The notes: generated by a model not told the origin, from the sequence alone. Counted from the first letter of the stretch, positions 24,282 to 36,181 are shown. The stretch: 64,000 nucleotides of DNA from Castanea sativa (GCF_040712315.1 NC_134013.1:16527001-16591000), one strand, 5' to 3'. Program-made: numbers and translations.

Positions 24282-25457
24282 TCAATGGTGTTGATAGGGC
24301 CATTGCTGTCTGCAAACATCTGGGTCGGCTGGTACAATGTCTGAGAAGATTCCCTGATTGAGGGATTCTGCCATCGTGAGTGAATAGTGACAGGATATCC
24401 AAGATACGTCCATGTGTCTGTGAAGAGTACCATCAGCATTTGTTACCCAATGTACATCTGGAGGGTGGAAAATTCCTTTTGCTTGAACATTATTTTTGGA
24501 GTTCAACTTTGCTACTATATATGCAGAGTTAATTTCGTAACCAAAATAGGGGTGATCTGTTCTGTGATACTTGAACCATTGTCCATCATAAACATCGTTT
24601 TTCAAAATTTCATGCCAAAATTTGTGAAAATATTTATTTTCATGAGGAAAAGTGTATGAGTAGAATCGTGGTTCAAAATGAATGCACAAGTAGTACTCAT
24701 TGAGTAAGTACCACATGTAAATGTAATGCGCAACATCCCAATATGTTATCCAAAATGCAAATGGAGTTTTCCATGGTTGCTCAATATCTGGGAAGGGGGC
24801 AAGGAAATGACTTTGGTGTTGTTTGAGGTAATCATGGAGGACTCGAATGATTCTTTTGAATCTGGCTTGGAGGGTCAGGGTTTTTATTTGGTATTTTATT
24901 TCTGGGGGAAGAGTTTCTATCATATTCATGATATCATTAGAGGATGAAGTAGAGGAGCCTGAGGATGAGAATGGATCAATTATTGGGTATACACATAAGG
25001 GTGGAGGAATTATTGTAGAATGAAGGATTGGAGGCTTTCTAGAAAAGTAATCAGTGATAAGGTTATCTGTACCTTTGATGTGTTTGACTTGGAAGGACCA
25101 TTGCGAAAACCAATTTGACCATCTGAGTAACTGGGGATGGGGGAGCATTTTTCTTTTGAACTGGAGCATTTTTGGGAAAGTAGACATATCCATTTTTACA
25201 AGAAAATTGTGACCAAGGAGATGAAACTGGAACTTTTCAATGCCATGTTTGACTGCTAGGATTTCTTTGAAAGTGGAATGATAATGGAGTTCTGAAGGCT
25301 TGAATGCACCACTTTTGTATCCACAAATGTTTCTTTTACCATCAATTTCTTCAAAGAGAGCTGCTACCCAATACTCATCACTTGCATCTGTCTGTAGAAT
25401 TCTTTTACCTGTTCCTGGAATCTGCAAAGGGGGAAGTCTTGCTGCTAATTTTTTCAA
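24282..25457 (-). pseudogene. Caulimovirid RNase H plus ~230-aa C-terminal extension (open 391 codons)
   Basis: The open frame has RNase H signatures QTDASDEYW (about residues 22-30), HYHSTFKEILAV (58-69) and VKHIKGTDN followed by DYFSRK (about 123-140). They correspond to the catalytic Asp/Glu pattern and C-terminal block of caulimovirid RNase H. After a Pro/Ser-rich linker comes a region rich in Tyr, Trp, Phe and His (about residues 200-391) that I do not recognise. The frame is the longest in the relic. It lacks its own start context and is a fragment of the polyprotein. Confidence 0.75.
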
Positions 25458-25507
25458 TTGTTGAACTGCTTCTGTATGAACTGGATTCCATTATGGGGGA
25501 GATTTTT

Positions 25508-26413
25508 TCAACAACTTGGACAAATAATCTCTGTGTCTGGAGATTGCTGGATCTGTTTGGTGCTGGTGAGCATATCTGAAAATTCACTAAGAGAGACTAC
25601 TATATGAGGTTGCAGAGTGTACTTTCCATCTGAAATGTTTACACCCAAGAAGTCAATAGAAGATACTCCTATGACCATTTTCTTTTCTGAAAGCATTATC
25701 CCTTGAGCTTTTACTAAATTGTAGAATTCAGTAAGCATTTTTTCATGGGATTCTGCATCTTTTAAGAATAGGAGGATATCATCTACATAGATCAATGAAT
25801 TTGACAACAGTGGTTGGAACAACGTTATCATTGCTTTTTGGAATTGAGATGGAGCATTTTTTAGGCTAAAAGGCATTATAGTTCATTGATAATGGTGGTC
25901 TGGAATGCAAAAAGCTGTCTTGTATCTTTCTTCTGGATGGATTCCTAGTTGCCAGAATCCTGCTTTGAGATCAAACTTTGAAAATACTTTGGCATTGGAA
26001 AGATGCTGGAAGAGAGCACTTTTGTTTGGCAGTGGAAACTTGTCATCAGCAAGAAAATGACTAAGATATTGGTAATTAATTACTAATCTAAGCTTTCCTC
26101 GAACTTGTTCTGCATGTTTGTTAACATAGAAAGCTTCACACGCCCATAGAGAAGTTGTGGGTTCAATGAGGTTTTCTGAAAGAAGAGTGGATAATTCCTG
26201 CTTAGCTAGGGTCAACTGTTTTGGGTTCATACCTCTATGACTAGCTTTTGTGGGGTTAACATCTTCATTCTTTTTGAAAGGAAGGGTTATGAAGAAGTCT
26301 GGGTTTTTCCACAGAGGATTTGGATTTTTAAGGAGGAATTCTGAGTGGGTGGCTGCACAACATTCATTGATAATCTGGAATTTCAAGGAGTCAAAAGGAT
26401 TTATTGAGAACAA
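25508..26413 (-). pseudogene. Caulimovirid reverse transcriptase, broken
   Basis: Open parts 26413-25883 and 25876-25508 are in the same frame, separated by a stop at 25880-25882. Motifs in order: FSKFDLKAGFWQLG, FCIPDHHY, MPFSLKNAPSQFQ and the catalytic YVDDILLF near 25765-25790. After about 25540 the thumb/connection is largely deleted and the frame shifts into RNase H. This arrangement matches Caulimoviridae and Ty3 relatives; the neighbouring RNase H favours the former. Confidence 0.85.
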
Positions 26414-26508
26414 ATGTGGTACCTAGGTCTATGTGAGAAGGTGTTGTTTATGCAAAAGACCTTTTGAGGACCATCTGAGGCTGGGTATCTGGTGAAGGAG
26501 GTCAAATC

Positions 26509-26997
26509 CTATGAGGAGGTCTCTGCCTGTGGGGGGGATCCAAAGACTCGGTGTTTAATGGTAAGGGTTGGGAATATTCTAATGTGAATGGGCTTACTTT
26601 TCTGGGTGATCAAAAATGTTTCTCCATTGGCTGCTCTGAACATCTGATGATGGGGTAACCAAAAATCTTCTGGTAAAATCTTAGGATGAAGAATTGTTGC
26701 TGCTGCTCCTATATCAAACAAAGCTATCACTGGGATGGGTCTGGAATAGGTATCAAGGAGGATGTGAACTTGAGCTATTGGTGTGGGGCCAGTGATTGGG
26801 GCTATAAGAGGCTGAGATGTGTATATGGTTTGGATTTCTGGGTCTGAATCATCAGTAATGCTTGAATTTGACTTATCTTCTGAGGTTGAATAAGCCATGA
26901 CTGCCAAGGCTTGGGGAGAATAATCGTCATCCAAGGAAAAGAGTGATTCAACATCTGAGAATAGGGTATCATCTGCATGAATTTGGGCTTGCTCCAA
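26509..26997 (-). pseudogene. Caulimovirid aspartic protease region, active-site motif changed
   Basis: The segment PVIALFDIGAAATILHP corresponds to the retropepsin active-site region, where family members have D-T/S-G. Here the middle residue is Ile (DIG), which should abolish or impair catalysis. A low-complexity acidic/Ser region precedes it. The frame ends before RT. Confidence 0.65.
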
Positions 26998-26999
26998 AA

Positions 27000-28449
27000 G
27001 CTTTGCTGCTTTTTCTCTTTTTGGACAATTCTTTGCAAAATGACCGAGCTTTCTACATACAAAACAAACTTTTGAAGTTTTGCCTTTGAACTGCTTTCTT
27101 CTGAGAAACTTCCATTTCTTTTTTCTGAAAAACTTCTTCTTTGGATGAGAATGTTATTTCTTCCAAGAGTACTTCTTGTAATCATCTCTTCTCTTGGTTG
27201 GACAAGCACAAGTTTTGTCATAACACTTGATCTGCAAATCTTTCCTTTTACAATTGTCTTTAAGCTTGCTGTGGATTTTGTCAATCTCTGAAAGAAACTT
27301 TCTTTGATTGCAGAGTTTTTCCAAAGCAATGAGGACATGCTGATAAATTTCTCCTAAAGAGGCTTGCTGCAGGGTGATTTTTTGAAGATTCATCATACAA
27401 AGAGTCTCATCACCTAGTGGTTCTGGGAATGAATTCAGGAAAGTGTGCTTGGAATTCACATCATCCATGCCATTAAAGGTGTAGTACCTGCTTGACATTC
27501 TGTCAAAATGTTTTTCCAAATATTTTCTTTCAAAAGAACAGCATTTCATCAGTAGGAATTCATCTCTCGCTACTTTAGTGTAATGGGCTAATGAACCAAG
27601 AAATTCATTGTGGAGGATCGTGAAAAAATCCTCGAGTGTGTTACACTGGGCTGCCTGTCTTTGCCTGTATTCTCCAAGGTTAATCCACCATTGTCACAGT
27701 CTTCCTGTAAGTCTCGCGAAAAATTTGGCAATAATCTGGGCAACTGTATTGTTTGGGGCTTGAAGTTCAGCTGTACACCATGAATACATGTTGAAAATCT
27801 CATCATGCCATTTTGAAGGAGGACTGTTATCAAGGGTAAACAAGTGCTTTGAATCTGTGGTTGATGAGTAGGTTAATCTTGTGTGATGATCAGGGATGAA
27901 AGGTGGTGTAGGAAATATTGGTGGTGGTGGTGGAGGTTGTTTAGGGCGGAGGACATCATCTTCCTCTTCTACCTTTGGTTCTGCCATGAAGACTTCATCT
28001 AAGTCAAGGCCAGACAAGTCTAGATCTGTGTCATCAATGACTGGGAGAACAAAAAGTTCTATTGGTTCTTGAAGAGTTAAAGTTCTCAGAAACGATGAAA
28101 TCAGGTTTGGAGGATCAGAATTTATGGCCAACATGTTCATATCTGGGGGTCTGGATGAAGCACCAATAGTTGGATCTGGTGGTTGGTACAATGGTTCTTT
28201 ATCTTTTCTGATGAAAGGAGGTTCATTTTGTGGTTTGGTTTGAGGGTCTAGTCTGGGTTGAGATTCTAGTTGGGATGGTGGTGTTGGGTTTGTTATGCTA
28301 GGAAAAATTCCACTTGGTTTAAAAGGATTTTGAGCTGGATGTGTCATATTTAGTGGTTGGAGGTTTTGGTATGGGGAAACTGGGGAGAATGGTGAGGGTA
28401 CAGGTATGGACAGATCTTTATACAATGATTGACGAGGTTGATGAGGCAT
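27000..28449 (-). pseudogene. Caulimovirid coat-protein side with CCHC zinc knuckle, broken
   Basis: Open pieces at 28449-27694, 27833-27588 and 27549-27154 are in shifting frames. The N-terminal part is Pro-rich with an acidic patch. A gag-like tryptophan segment lies near 27690. A basic region (NCKRKDLQIK) is followed by the zinc knuckle CFVCRKLGHFAKNC (C-x2-C-x4-H-x4-C) at about 27065-27020. This order is usual for pararetroviral coat proteins. Confidence 0.72.
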
Positions 28450-28900
28450 GTAGACTTACATTGGAAGAGCTTGGGTAGCTGCCTTTTGTGAATTCTCCAT
28501 AGACTAGAGCTGCATTAACAACTGTTTTCTTTCTTTTTCTTTTTGCCCAATGAGGGGAAAGGAGACAGACAAATCTTTTACTGTGGAGGCAATCGTTTCC
28601 AATTCTTGTTCAACTGACTGTATTTTTTTCTTCAAATCTTCAATGAGAGAATTTGAGGATGAGAAGGTATACTGCTTCAGTCAACTTTTGTTGATTATCA
28701 AGAATCTTCGAAAGGACTTGGTTTTGTGCAACAACATTTTCTGCCTGCCAATTGAGAGCTGCTTCAGCTAATGAGACTTGTTTTTTGGTTCCATTTGGAT
28801 TGGTTCCAACAGAGTTTTTGATTTTCCAAACATGTTTAACATTGGCTTAGGGGTGGTCAAAATTTTCTAAAGGAGGAAAATTTTGTGAATAGGAGGGTGA
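28450..28900 (-). pseudogene. Coiled-coil segment of relic 2 polyprotein
   Basis: Translation with interruptions gives SLAEAALNWQAENVVAQNQ then VLSKILDNQQKL, a heptad-like stretch of the kind found in virion-associated regions of pararetroviruses. Stops interrupt it on both sides. The assignment is by character only. Confidence 0.45.
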
Positions 28901-29007
28901 TGCATGGTCCAACATATAACAAGGTAAGGTCTTTTGTGAGTGGATTTGACTGGGAGGCTTGGGTTGACATTTTTGTATTTGGGGAAGGACTTTCTGGTAA
29001 TATGGGA

Positions 29008-29424
29008 TTAGTGGTGGTTTTTGGTTTTGTTGGTTTTGATCATGACTTTCTTTGCATGGGAAAGGGATGGAGTTTTTTGCTTTTTGGATCTGGGATAGAG
29101 GACATAGTAGTCAAACTTTCCAGAAGGTTCTCCAAGGAGGTCAACTTCTGGGTCTCCTGCTTCATATCTTTCTTTAAGAAGCTGTTGTGAAGACTTTTTC
29201 TTTCGTCTTTTCTGATCTTCTTCAAATATTTCTTCTTCTTGGCATTCTGCATAGTCACAAACATCCCACCATATGTGGCCAGTGGATGATTTTCCTTCAT
29301 AGACAGGTTTTCCATCTTCTCGAAATACTTTGATCTGAAGACCTTCAAGACTTTCATACAAGACTAGTTGAATCATAGCCGTAGGAAAGACTGTCACTTC
29401 TTCTTTTTCTGGTGCGGCTGTCAT
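29008..29424 (-). pseudogene. N-terminal segment of caulimovirid relic 2, role unknown
   Basis: A 138-codon open frame with IQLVLYESLEGLQIKVFRED, then GHIWWDVCDYAEC and a highly charged region. It is contiguous with the relic and on the same strand. I do not recognise the domain with certainty; a movement-protein-side location is possible from its 5' position. Confidence 0.4.
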
Positions 29425-29484
29425 AAACCTAACTTCAACGTTACCATTTTGATTTTTGATGAAGAAAGGAGTGTTGGACTGGAT

Positions 29485-29560
29485 TGGTTGGGCTGCCTGT
29501 CTTTGTCTGTATTCTCCAAGGTTACAAATCTTTTACTGTGGAGGCAATCGTTTCATCTTC
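29485..29560 (-). repeat. Misplaced internal fragments at the other edge of viral relic 2
   Basis: 29489-29523 (GGGCTGCCTGTCTTTG then TGTATTCTCCAAGGTTA) repeats 27649-27683. It is joined directly to 29523-29555 (CAAATCTTTTACTGTGGAGG), which repeats 28570-28602. It is another patchwork made from distant parts of the same relic. Confidence 0.8.
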
Positions 29561-30106
29561 ATCTACCAGACCTTCCAGAATTTCCTTCCATACCTCATGG
29601 CGTATCATATGACCTTCACTTGACTTAGTCGAGGATACGCCCCTCCTCGGACCATTCCCGTCAACCTCATTAACAATAGTAGACCTGTGGGCTTTTAAGT
29701 TTGACATAGTTATTCCCACTAAACCCTCCTCGGACAGATTAATACTTTCGAAACTAGTCCAAGGCTCAAAAACATATTCTGACCCTTCTGCCCCCACACT
29801 CTTTATCTTATTATGGTATATTGACTTTATGTAGAATTTTAATAATTTCAATTTTGAAATCTTCTTTTCTTAAAAATCAATTGGAATAAGTATTGTTTGT
29901 AAAATTATGTAAGTAATATATGCATTTGGAAAACAATTTTTACAATCAATAATAAATATATAGTATTTTTATACAATCGATATAATTCTGTAAGTTATAT
30001 ATACATGATGTAAGTACATGGTATATTTATACAATAAGTAATTTTTATATTACATGTTTGAACAACATTTTTCAAGTGTTTGAACACATTTTTATTATTT
30101 TCAACC

Positions 30107-30143
<37 letters not shown>

Positions 30144-30950
30144 TTTCTTCTAATTGATTGATGAATTTGATGTTGGTTTTTGAAACCTTTCACATAATTT
30201 TTCTATAATTTTTATTTAATTTCTAGTAAAAGCTTTGTCAATAGATCCTATAACAACTCTACTTAATAATATAAATTTAATATTATTAAATTTTGACAAG
30301 AAATTCGATAATATAAACTTATATTATGACAAGAATAAAATAAAGAAATTTTATTATCATTTATATTTTTCAAAAAGTGTTTAAAATTTTAAATACCTTT
30401 GATAAGGAATTTATGTCATATTATATATGATATAGTGTGCTTAGGTGAAAAGAGTATATAAATCATTGTCCAAATGGTTTAAGAATATTAAATATGTTAT
30501 TGTGTGCTTAGGTGAGAGTTTAAATCATTGTCAAAACGATTGAAGAATATTAAATATGTTAGATCATTCACATTAGTACATGCAAAAATTCTTGTTTATT
30601 TTAGTATAAAAACTTATTTTTTCTATTCTACCTTCTCACTTTTTAAAACAACCGACATTTTATCTATTTTATCCTATATTTCATTAAAATATCATTTTTT
30701 CTTTATTTTTTAAATATTTTCTCTTTATTCACACACAATAATCATCATCCACTCTCTTCCTTCATCTTCAAGATATGTAAAGAAAGAATAAATAATTAAA
30801 TGTAAAATGAATAATGTTAGTATAAATTTACGTGATCATTGTATCAAACTTATAAATTTACAAAATTATATAAAAAAATTGTGTAAATTCTACACATTTT
30901 TTTACTATAAACGTAGTGATGTGAATGCTTGTACACAGGTGAAAGAGAAG
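29561..30950. other. AT-rich intergenic/intron sequence, CT microsatellite 30111-30140
   Basis: No gene is supported. 29561-29830 is less AT-rich and may be a retroelement fragment of unknown type. The part near 30935-30990 matches copy B intron 2 next to exon 2, so it is reductase copy A intron 2. Confidence 0.5.
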
Positions 30951-30995
30951 CAATACAAAAATACGAGGGATATCAAAACTAGAAAGTTATCATAC

Positions 30996-32462
30996 CAAGT
31001 TGGCCAACATCGTATGAAAGTGGAATATCCTCTACGTGAATTTTTCTCAACTGCTCAGTTCTATGAATTAAGTTGTACTCTTCCCAGCCAGTAAATCCAG
31101 AAACTAAGGGGCTGTTTAGTTTTGTGTTTTCCATCACCCATAACTCTGTTGTCATCACTCATAACTCAAAATAAGTGGGACACGCAAAAAAAAATGTTTG
31201 TTTGGATTTGTTTTCTGTTTTTGTTTCTATCACTCAATTTTTTGATTTTTGAGTGATGAGTTATGGAAACTGAAAACACATTTTGGGTGTTTTTAGTTTC
31301 CAAAACTCAGTTTTCAATGGCAATTTTATAATTAAATCCACATAACTGGACCCATTGTCAGAGCACATGTGAGCGTTGCTTTTGAGGGTCTCTTCAACTG
31401 CTTTCTTCTCCACTTTTCTTTCTTTTTTCTCTCTTATTCCTCTGGTCTTCGTTGCACTCCATTCTTCTTTCTTTCTTTCTTTTTTTTTTTTCTTAATCAC
31501 AAAACCCATTTGTTCTTCATTGCAGTTCTTTTTTTTTTTTTTTGTTCTTCATCACAAAACCCATTTGGTTTTCACCGCCGGTGGTGACGGTGGAGATCGT
31601 CACAAGTTCGATCGTCGCTGCGTCAGGTTCGCCCGTTGTTTGTGTAGGTCCACTTGTCGCAGGTCCGATTGTTGCTGCATCAGGTCCGATCGTTGTTTGT
31701 GGGTATTGGGGGTTGAAGGAAAAAAAAGAAAAAAAGAAGAAGAAGAAGAAAGAAACAGAGAGTGATTGAAACGGAGAGTGATTGAAAACAGAGAGTGATT
31801 TTTTTGGAGCTAATAAGAGAGGAAGAGAATGGAGTGTGGGTCATAAGGTTGGGTCGAGCCGTTGGGTCACGCTGTTGCTGGGTCACGCCGCCGCTGGGTC
31901 ATGCCACCACTAGATCACTCTTCCTTCTTCCACTTCATTTTACTTCTGTTCCTATTTTTCTTCGAAACCCACTTCTTCAAATTTGAAGATTTTCTCTTTT
32001 ACTTCTTTGGTTTTCTGTCTAAGACACAGTTCTTTGTGTATATCTGTGCTTGAGTAATTGAACAAAAGCTACAACCATTTTGAGAGATTGGTGGGTTCAA
32101 GTTTGTGTTTGTGTTTGTGTTTTGGGAGAGGAGCAAGGGTGAAGAGGAAATGAGAATTAAAGAAAATTGGTGGGAAATGAGGGTTCAGCGGGTAGTCTAA
32201 CAGAAGGGTCTAACCAAGTTACAGGCATGAGTCCCACAAACAGTGGAAAAAATTGAGTGATGAGAAGCGAAAAACATGTGCCAAACGGGTGGGGTTTAAG
32301 AAATTGGGGTATTTTAAGTGATGAGTTATAAGTGACGAAAATTGAGTGAGGAGTGATGAGTGATGAAAAAAAAAAAAAAAACCAAACAGCCCCTAAATCA
32401 CCAGGCTTGAAATTTGGATCATCAGAATCTATAACTTTGGATACACCAAATCCTTCCAAGGC
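30996..32462 (-). pseudogene. AER-like: 2-alkenal reductase copy A, exon 2 split by a Harbinger-like element
   Basis: The 5' part (32462-32394) encodes ALEGFGVSKVIDSDDPNFKP then GDL, after an AG acceptor at 32464-32463. The 3' part (31107-30996) encodes VSGFTGWEEYNLI and EDIPLSYDVGQLG, ending at a GTATGA donor. Removing the element at 31108-32393 and one TAA copy makes the exon continuous. This matches exon 2 of plant NADPH-dependent 2-alkenal reductases. Confidence 0.85.
31108..32393. mobile_element. Harbinger-like non-autonomous element (1286 bp) in reductase exon 2
   Basis: The ends GGGGCTGTTTAGTTTT and, in reverse complement, GGGGCTGTTTGGTTTT are inverted repeats. TAA at 31105-31107 and 32394-32396 is a 3-bp duplication. 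The exon reading is interrupted exactly here. Words such as TCACTCATAACTCA are repeated inverted near both ends. No transposase is seen; the open frames are low-complexity. Confidence 0.85.
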
Positions 32463-32866
32463 CTTCATCAAAACACGCCATTGTTGAGAATTTGTGAAAA
32501 ATAATTGACTTTTATAATAAAAACAATAGGTGAAATGCTAGATTATGGAACCTCTTGCCTTTGTATAATTGATAGCTACAATACTCAAATGAGAAAGTCT
32601 ATGAATACAACTTCTGTTACGTCTATGAATACAATTTCTGTTATGACTCTTATGTAGTCAATTATGAATGATAGAGAAAAAAGAAAAATACAAATGAAAA
32701 TGATAAGAAATCACTCACAGTTGAGTTTACCACATCAATGTTATGATAAAACTTGTCTGGTCTTAGAAAAACTATACTCAAACAATATATTAGCAAGAAC
32801 CACACCAAACTTACAACAAGAGTGAATCAAGTGAAGTAAGAGTGGAAGAGATGATGATGGATTTAC

Positions 32867-33073
32867 CTGACCAGGAACAAAGGGAGGAAATAAGGAATTA
32901 GCGGCTTGGATCTCACGCATACGGCCTCTCGTGTAAAGGGTCACAAGACAAGTAGAGATTCTTGACAAGAAAAGCTCCTGACCCTTTTGGAGCCTTGAGC
33001 TTAATCTTACTAACCTTGGAAGTATGTCTACGTACCCCTTCAATATAACTTGCTTGTTGTCCACTTCCTCCAT
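32867..33073 (-). pseudogene. AER-like: 2-alkenal reductase copy A, exon 1 with two frameshifts
   Basis: The ATG at 33073-33071 opens MEEVDNKQVILKGYVDILPR. The related frame then shifts (KIKLKAPKGSGAFLVKNLYL in another frame) and shifts back at GRMREIQAANSLFPPFVPGQ before a GTAAAT donor (32866). Family members read these parts in one frame, so two compensating indels, near 33010 and 32930, have damaged the exon. The cofactor and substrate region downstream is also broken. Confidence 0.82.
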
Positions 33074-33679
33074 GTATGGAATTGAGCTACAAACTGGGTT
33101 TTGTTTATACTCTCAGCTTGTTAGAGTGTAACCTGCCAGAGTAGGCAGCTTTCAATTGATTGCGAGCTGGAAGCCACTCGTACTTACTGCATAGTCTACA
33201 ACTTTCAAAAAAACAAAAATTATTATTATAAGTAAGATGAGTTCGTTGATAGTACGATTATCAACCACAACAAAAAAGTACGATAATAATATGATTCGAA
33301 AAATAAAAGGAATGATATTAATATAATATAACAAAAAAAAACCACTTATTTAAATAATATATACTTTAACAAAGAATATATTATTATTCTAAAATTAAAA
33401 CTATCACTAAACTAACTGCTGAAACTACTTTTTTAACTGATATAATAATTTGTAATTTAAAATTTGTAATGAAAGTGTTGTAAAAATGTTATAAACATAA
33501 TATTTATCTTGATTTATATATTATAGATTTTATTTTTGACAAATAGAGAGTCTTGATTTTAAGAGAAGTCGAAATTAAGAAGGAATTTTTTTTTTTTTTT
33601 TTGGTGGTGATCTTGGGAATTTATTAAAATTATTCTAATGGATATATTGGAGGATTTATGGGTCAAAGAAATACATATG
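33074..33679. other. AT-rich sequence upstream of reductase copy A
   Basis: No gene is seen. It may hold the former promoter of the pseudogene. Confidence 0.4.
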
Positions 33680-33684
33680 ATACT

Positions 33685-34441
33685 TGTAAGCGCACAATTG
33701 CACCTGGCCCCAAGAACAGTTATGGGCTCAGGCCCAATGAGCCTTAAACAATATGAATTTGTAGAGTGTGAGCTTGAAACCCAGGTTAGAAGTGTTTTAG
33801 GATTAAATGACAAGCCAAAGACTATAAACACTTGGAGACAAAAAGGAAATATTGTAAATCAACCTCCTCGGACGTAAGCCAAGAGTTGTTCTTATATTAT
33901 CTCCCTCTCTTTGTTTCTTTTCTTTTTTTAGGTTATAAAAAGTCCGTCCCCTTTTTTCTCTCTTAGATTGCTCTTTAAATACTACTCTTTTGAATACTTG
34001 GTACACGTGTTGCCCCACCTCCCCCTTAGCCTAGATATTTCTTTTCTCAGTGCCTTTGAATAGTAACTAGAAGTTTCCCTTCCACTGTTCAGGTGTCACT
34101 TCCCCATTAATGCGGCCAGGGCGGTAGGTACAGGGTCTTTAATGCGGAGGTAGCAGCCTTTATCTTTGATATATTCTCCTACATCGTTGCTTCTAGGACA
34201 TTCAAGGGTTCACCCCCTTTAACCATTGGTTTTGACCGTGTCCTTCTCTAACCTTTACCATGAAGTCCCGGGTTCTCCGGTGTCAATCCGAAGGGAAAAA
34301 ATCATCCTCGGCTGGGTCCTCGGACCCTCGGCATATGGGCCGACCCGTAGTACTAACAAGTCCTAAACCCAAGAGCAGGTCGGCCTTCTTAAGCATGACC
34401 CAACGGCCCATATTCCCATCAAGGTCTTTTTACTCCCCACA
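33685..34441 (+). mobile_element. Solo LTR (757 bp)
   Basis: It begins TGTAAGCGCACAATTGC and ends TACTCCCCACA. It is flanked by the perfect 5-bp duplication ATACT (33680-33684 and 34442-34446). The TG...CA ends and 5-bp duplication define an LTR retrotransposon; no internal region is present. It is related to the truncated copy at 22745. Confidence 0.85.
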
Positions 34442-34586
34442 ATACTTTTTTTTGGGTTATTTTTATCAAAAATTTTCTTTTTGGGTTTTTAATATTTGAG
34501 AGGCTAAAATGATTTTTAAGAGAGATTGAAATTGATATATATATATATATATTTCAAAATCTTAGAGTGGCAATAAGTAAATTTTA

Positions 34587-36172
34587 GGGGTAATTGCAGT
34601 TAACCTACCTGTGGTTTGGTTGATTTTAACTAAGTCACTTGTGGTTTAAAAAATGTCACTTAACCCACCTGAGGTGCCCTTCGTTAGACATCCATAACCC
34701 ACCTCTCCCTTTTCATCGTTAAAAATAGGGGTAAATGTGTCTTTTCCATTATAGTTTATGTCTCTCTCCTTTTTTCTCTTATTTTTCATATAGATAATTA
34801 GCACAAAGTTTTACGAAAGAGGGTAGACAAAGCAATTTTTCAAACCATAAAGTAATTTTACAAATCTGAGTTAATAATCTCAATTTCAAAATGGGGTGCC
34901 CATTTTTTGGGTTGATTGAGCTAAAATCAAAACCCAAAAAAGTATATGGAATGATGCGTTTAACGTTCTTACCCAATGCCCATTGCAATTGCCAAACATA
35001 CTTTTACAATGACAAGAAAACCAATACATCTACAGTCACAAACAAAGCCATAAATTTATGTGAACATACACCCATAGATTCGCTAGCCTTCCACTAATAA
35101 ATCCAAAAATTGACTACTTAATTCTTCATAGAACAATCACAAAATAAAATTAATTAAATACAAAAATTAAGGATAAAAGGTATCCACCAGTTTGCTGGAT
35201 TCTATCTTTACCCTAAGCTTTCTCTCTCTAAAACTCTAAAACTGTAACCCTTTCTCTTTTGCTGGGTTCTCTAAAAAAATACCCAACAATCTAGCAAATC
35301 CAACACCACAGCCAACTCACTGAACCATCAAATCATAGCCTCACCAAACTATCACCTCCAACACCACCTCTGCTGTTAGCCACCGCCCAAAACTCCAGAT
35401 TGGGAAGCAAAAACAAAGAAACAAGAAAATTGAAATCGTGAGATCGGTTGAGTAGCAGAGCAACCTGATTGTCTAGATGGCTAAGATCGAAGCAGCGGAG
35501 AGTAGTGGATCGATGGATTCAAATTTTATGGGGTTAATGGATTTGTGGGTTCGAATTTTCTGGGTTGGTTTAAATTTCCTTATGGTTGGTGGGTTCAAAT
35601 TTTTTAGGTTTAATGGATTTGTGGGTTAATGGATTTGCAAGTGTAATGGGTTTCTAGGTTGGTTTAGTTTTTCCTACTGTGAGTTTTTAGGATTTGGTAG
35701 ATTTGTTCTATCTATGGCTCCAAAAGAAGATGGAGAATCTTCTGGGTTCCTTCTAATAAAAAAAAAGGGTTTCTTTTTGTTTTCTCTTGCTATCTGGGTT
35801 TGAAGCCTAAACTAATTTATTTATTTTTTATTTTTTTATGGCAAGATTTGATGTATATTGTTGGTAGTATATACATCAAGAGGGAATCAATTATTGCGTT
35901 GATTGAACAAGATTTGGGTTAAGAAATGAGATTTGGGTTTGAAGATTTTATTTCTAAGATGGTGAGAGAGAAGTCGTTCTTCAATATGTTGCTTCTAATT
36001 CTGTTTCTATTGTGGCTTATATAGTAAATAGGATTTTTTAACAGAAATGGCAGAGGTGGGTTACGGGTGTCTAACGGAGGTCACCTCAGGTGGGTTAAAT
36101 GATAATTTTTAAACTACGGGTAAACACTGTTAAAACAGGCCAAACCACAAGTGGGTAAAATGCAATTTTTCC
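34587..36172. mobile_element. Mutator-like non-autonomous element (1586 bp) with ~120-bp TIRs
   Basis: The left arm starts GGGGTAATTGCAGTTAACC; the right arm in reverse complement starts GGAAAAATTGCATTTTACCC. The arms stay similar for ~120 bp (shared TTAACCCACCTGAGGTG). The flanks are a perfect 9-bp duplication TAAATTTTA (34578-34586 and 36173-36181). Long TIRs and 9-bp duplications are typical of Mutator-like elements. No MURA-type transposase is seen. Confidence 0.88.
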
Positions 36173-36181
36173 TAAATTTTA

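Larger units (their letters stand above)
23285..29560 (-). mobile_element. Endogenous caulimovirid relic 2 (~6.2 kb), in reductase intron 2
   Basis: Minus-strand order: N-terminal segment (29424-29008), coiled-coil segment (about 28900-28450), coat-protein side with zinc knuckle (28449-27000), protease (26997-26509), reverse transcriptase (26413-25508), RNase H with long C-terminal extension (25457-24282), then a non-coding region with a TATA box at 23868-23876 and leader-like sequence to about 23400. There are no LTRs or integrase, as in Caulimoviridae. At least one in-frame stop in RT, frameshifts between blocks and deletion of the RT thumb show it is dead. Both edges carry short out-of-order copies of internal sequence. 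Confidence 0.82.

Noticed and set aside
29522..29851. 109-codon minus-strand frame next to viral relic 2
   Set aside because: It begins in non-viral DNA and runs into the misplaced viral fragments; no recognisable domain, so left as unassigned sequence.
31261..32471. Several open frames between reductase exon halves
   Set aside because: They lie in a non-autonomous Harbinger-like element and are low-complexity; one only partly covers reductase exon 2.
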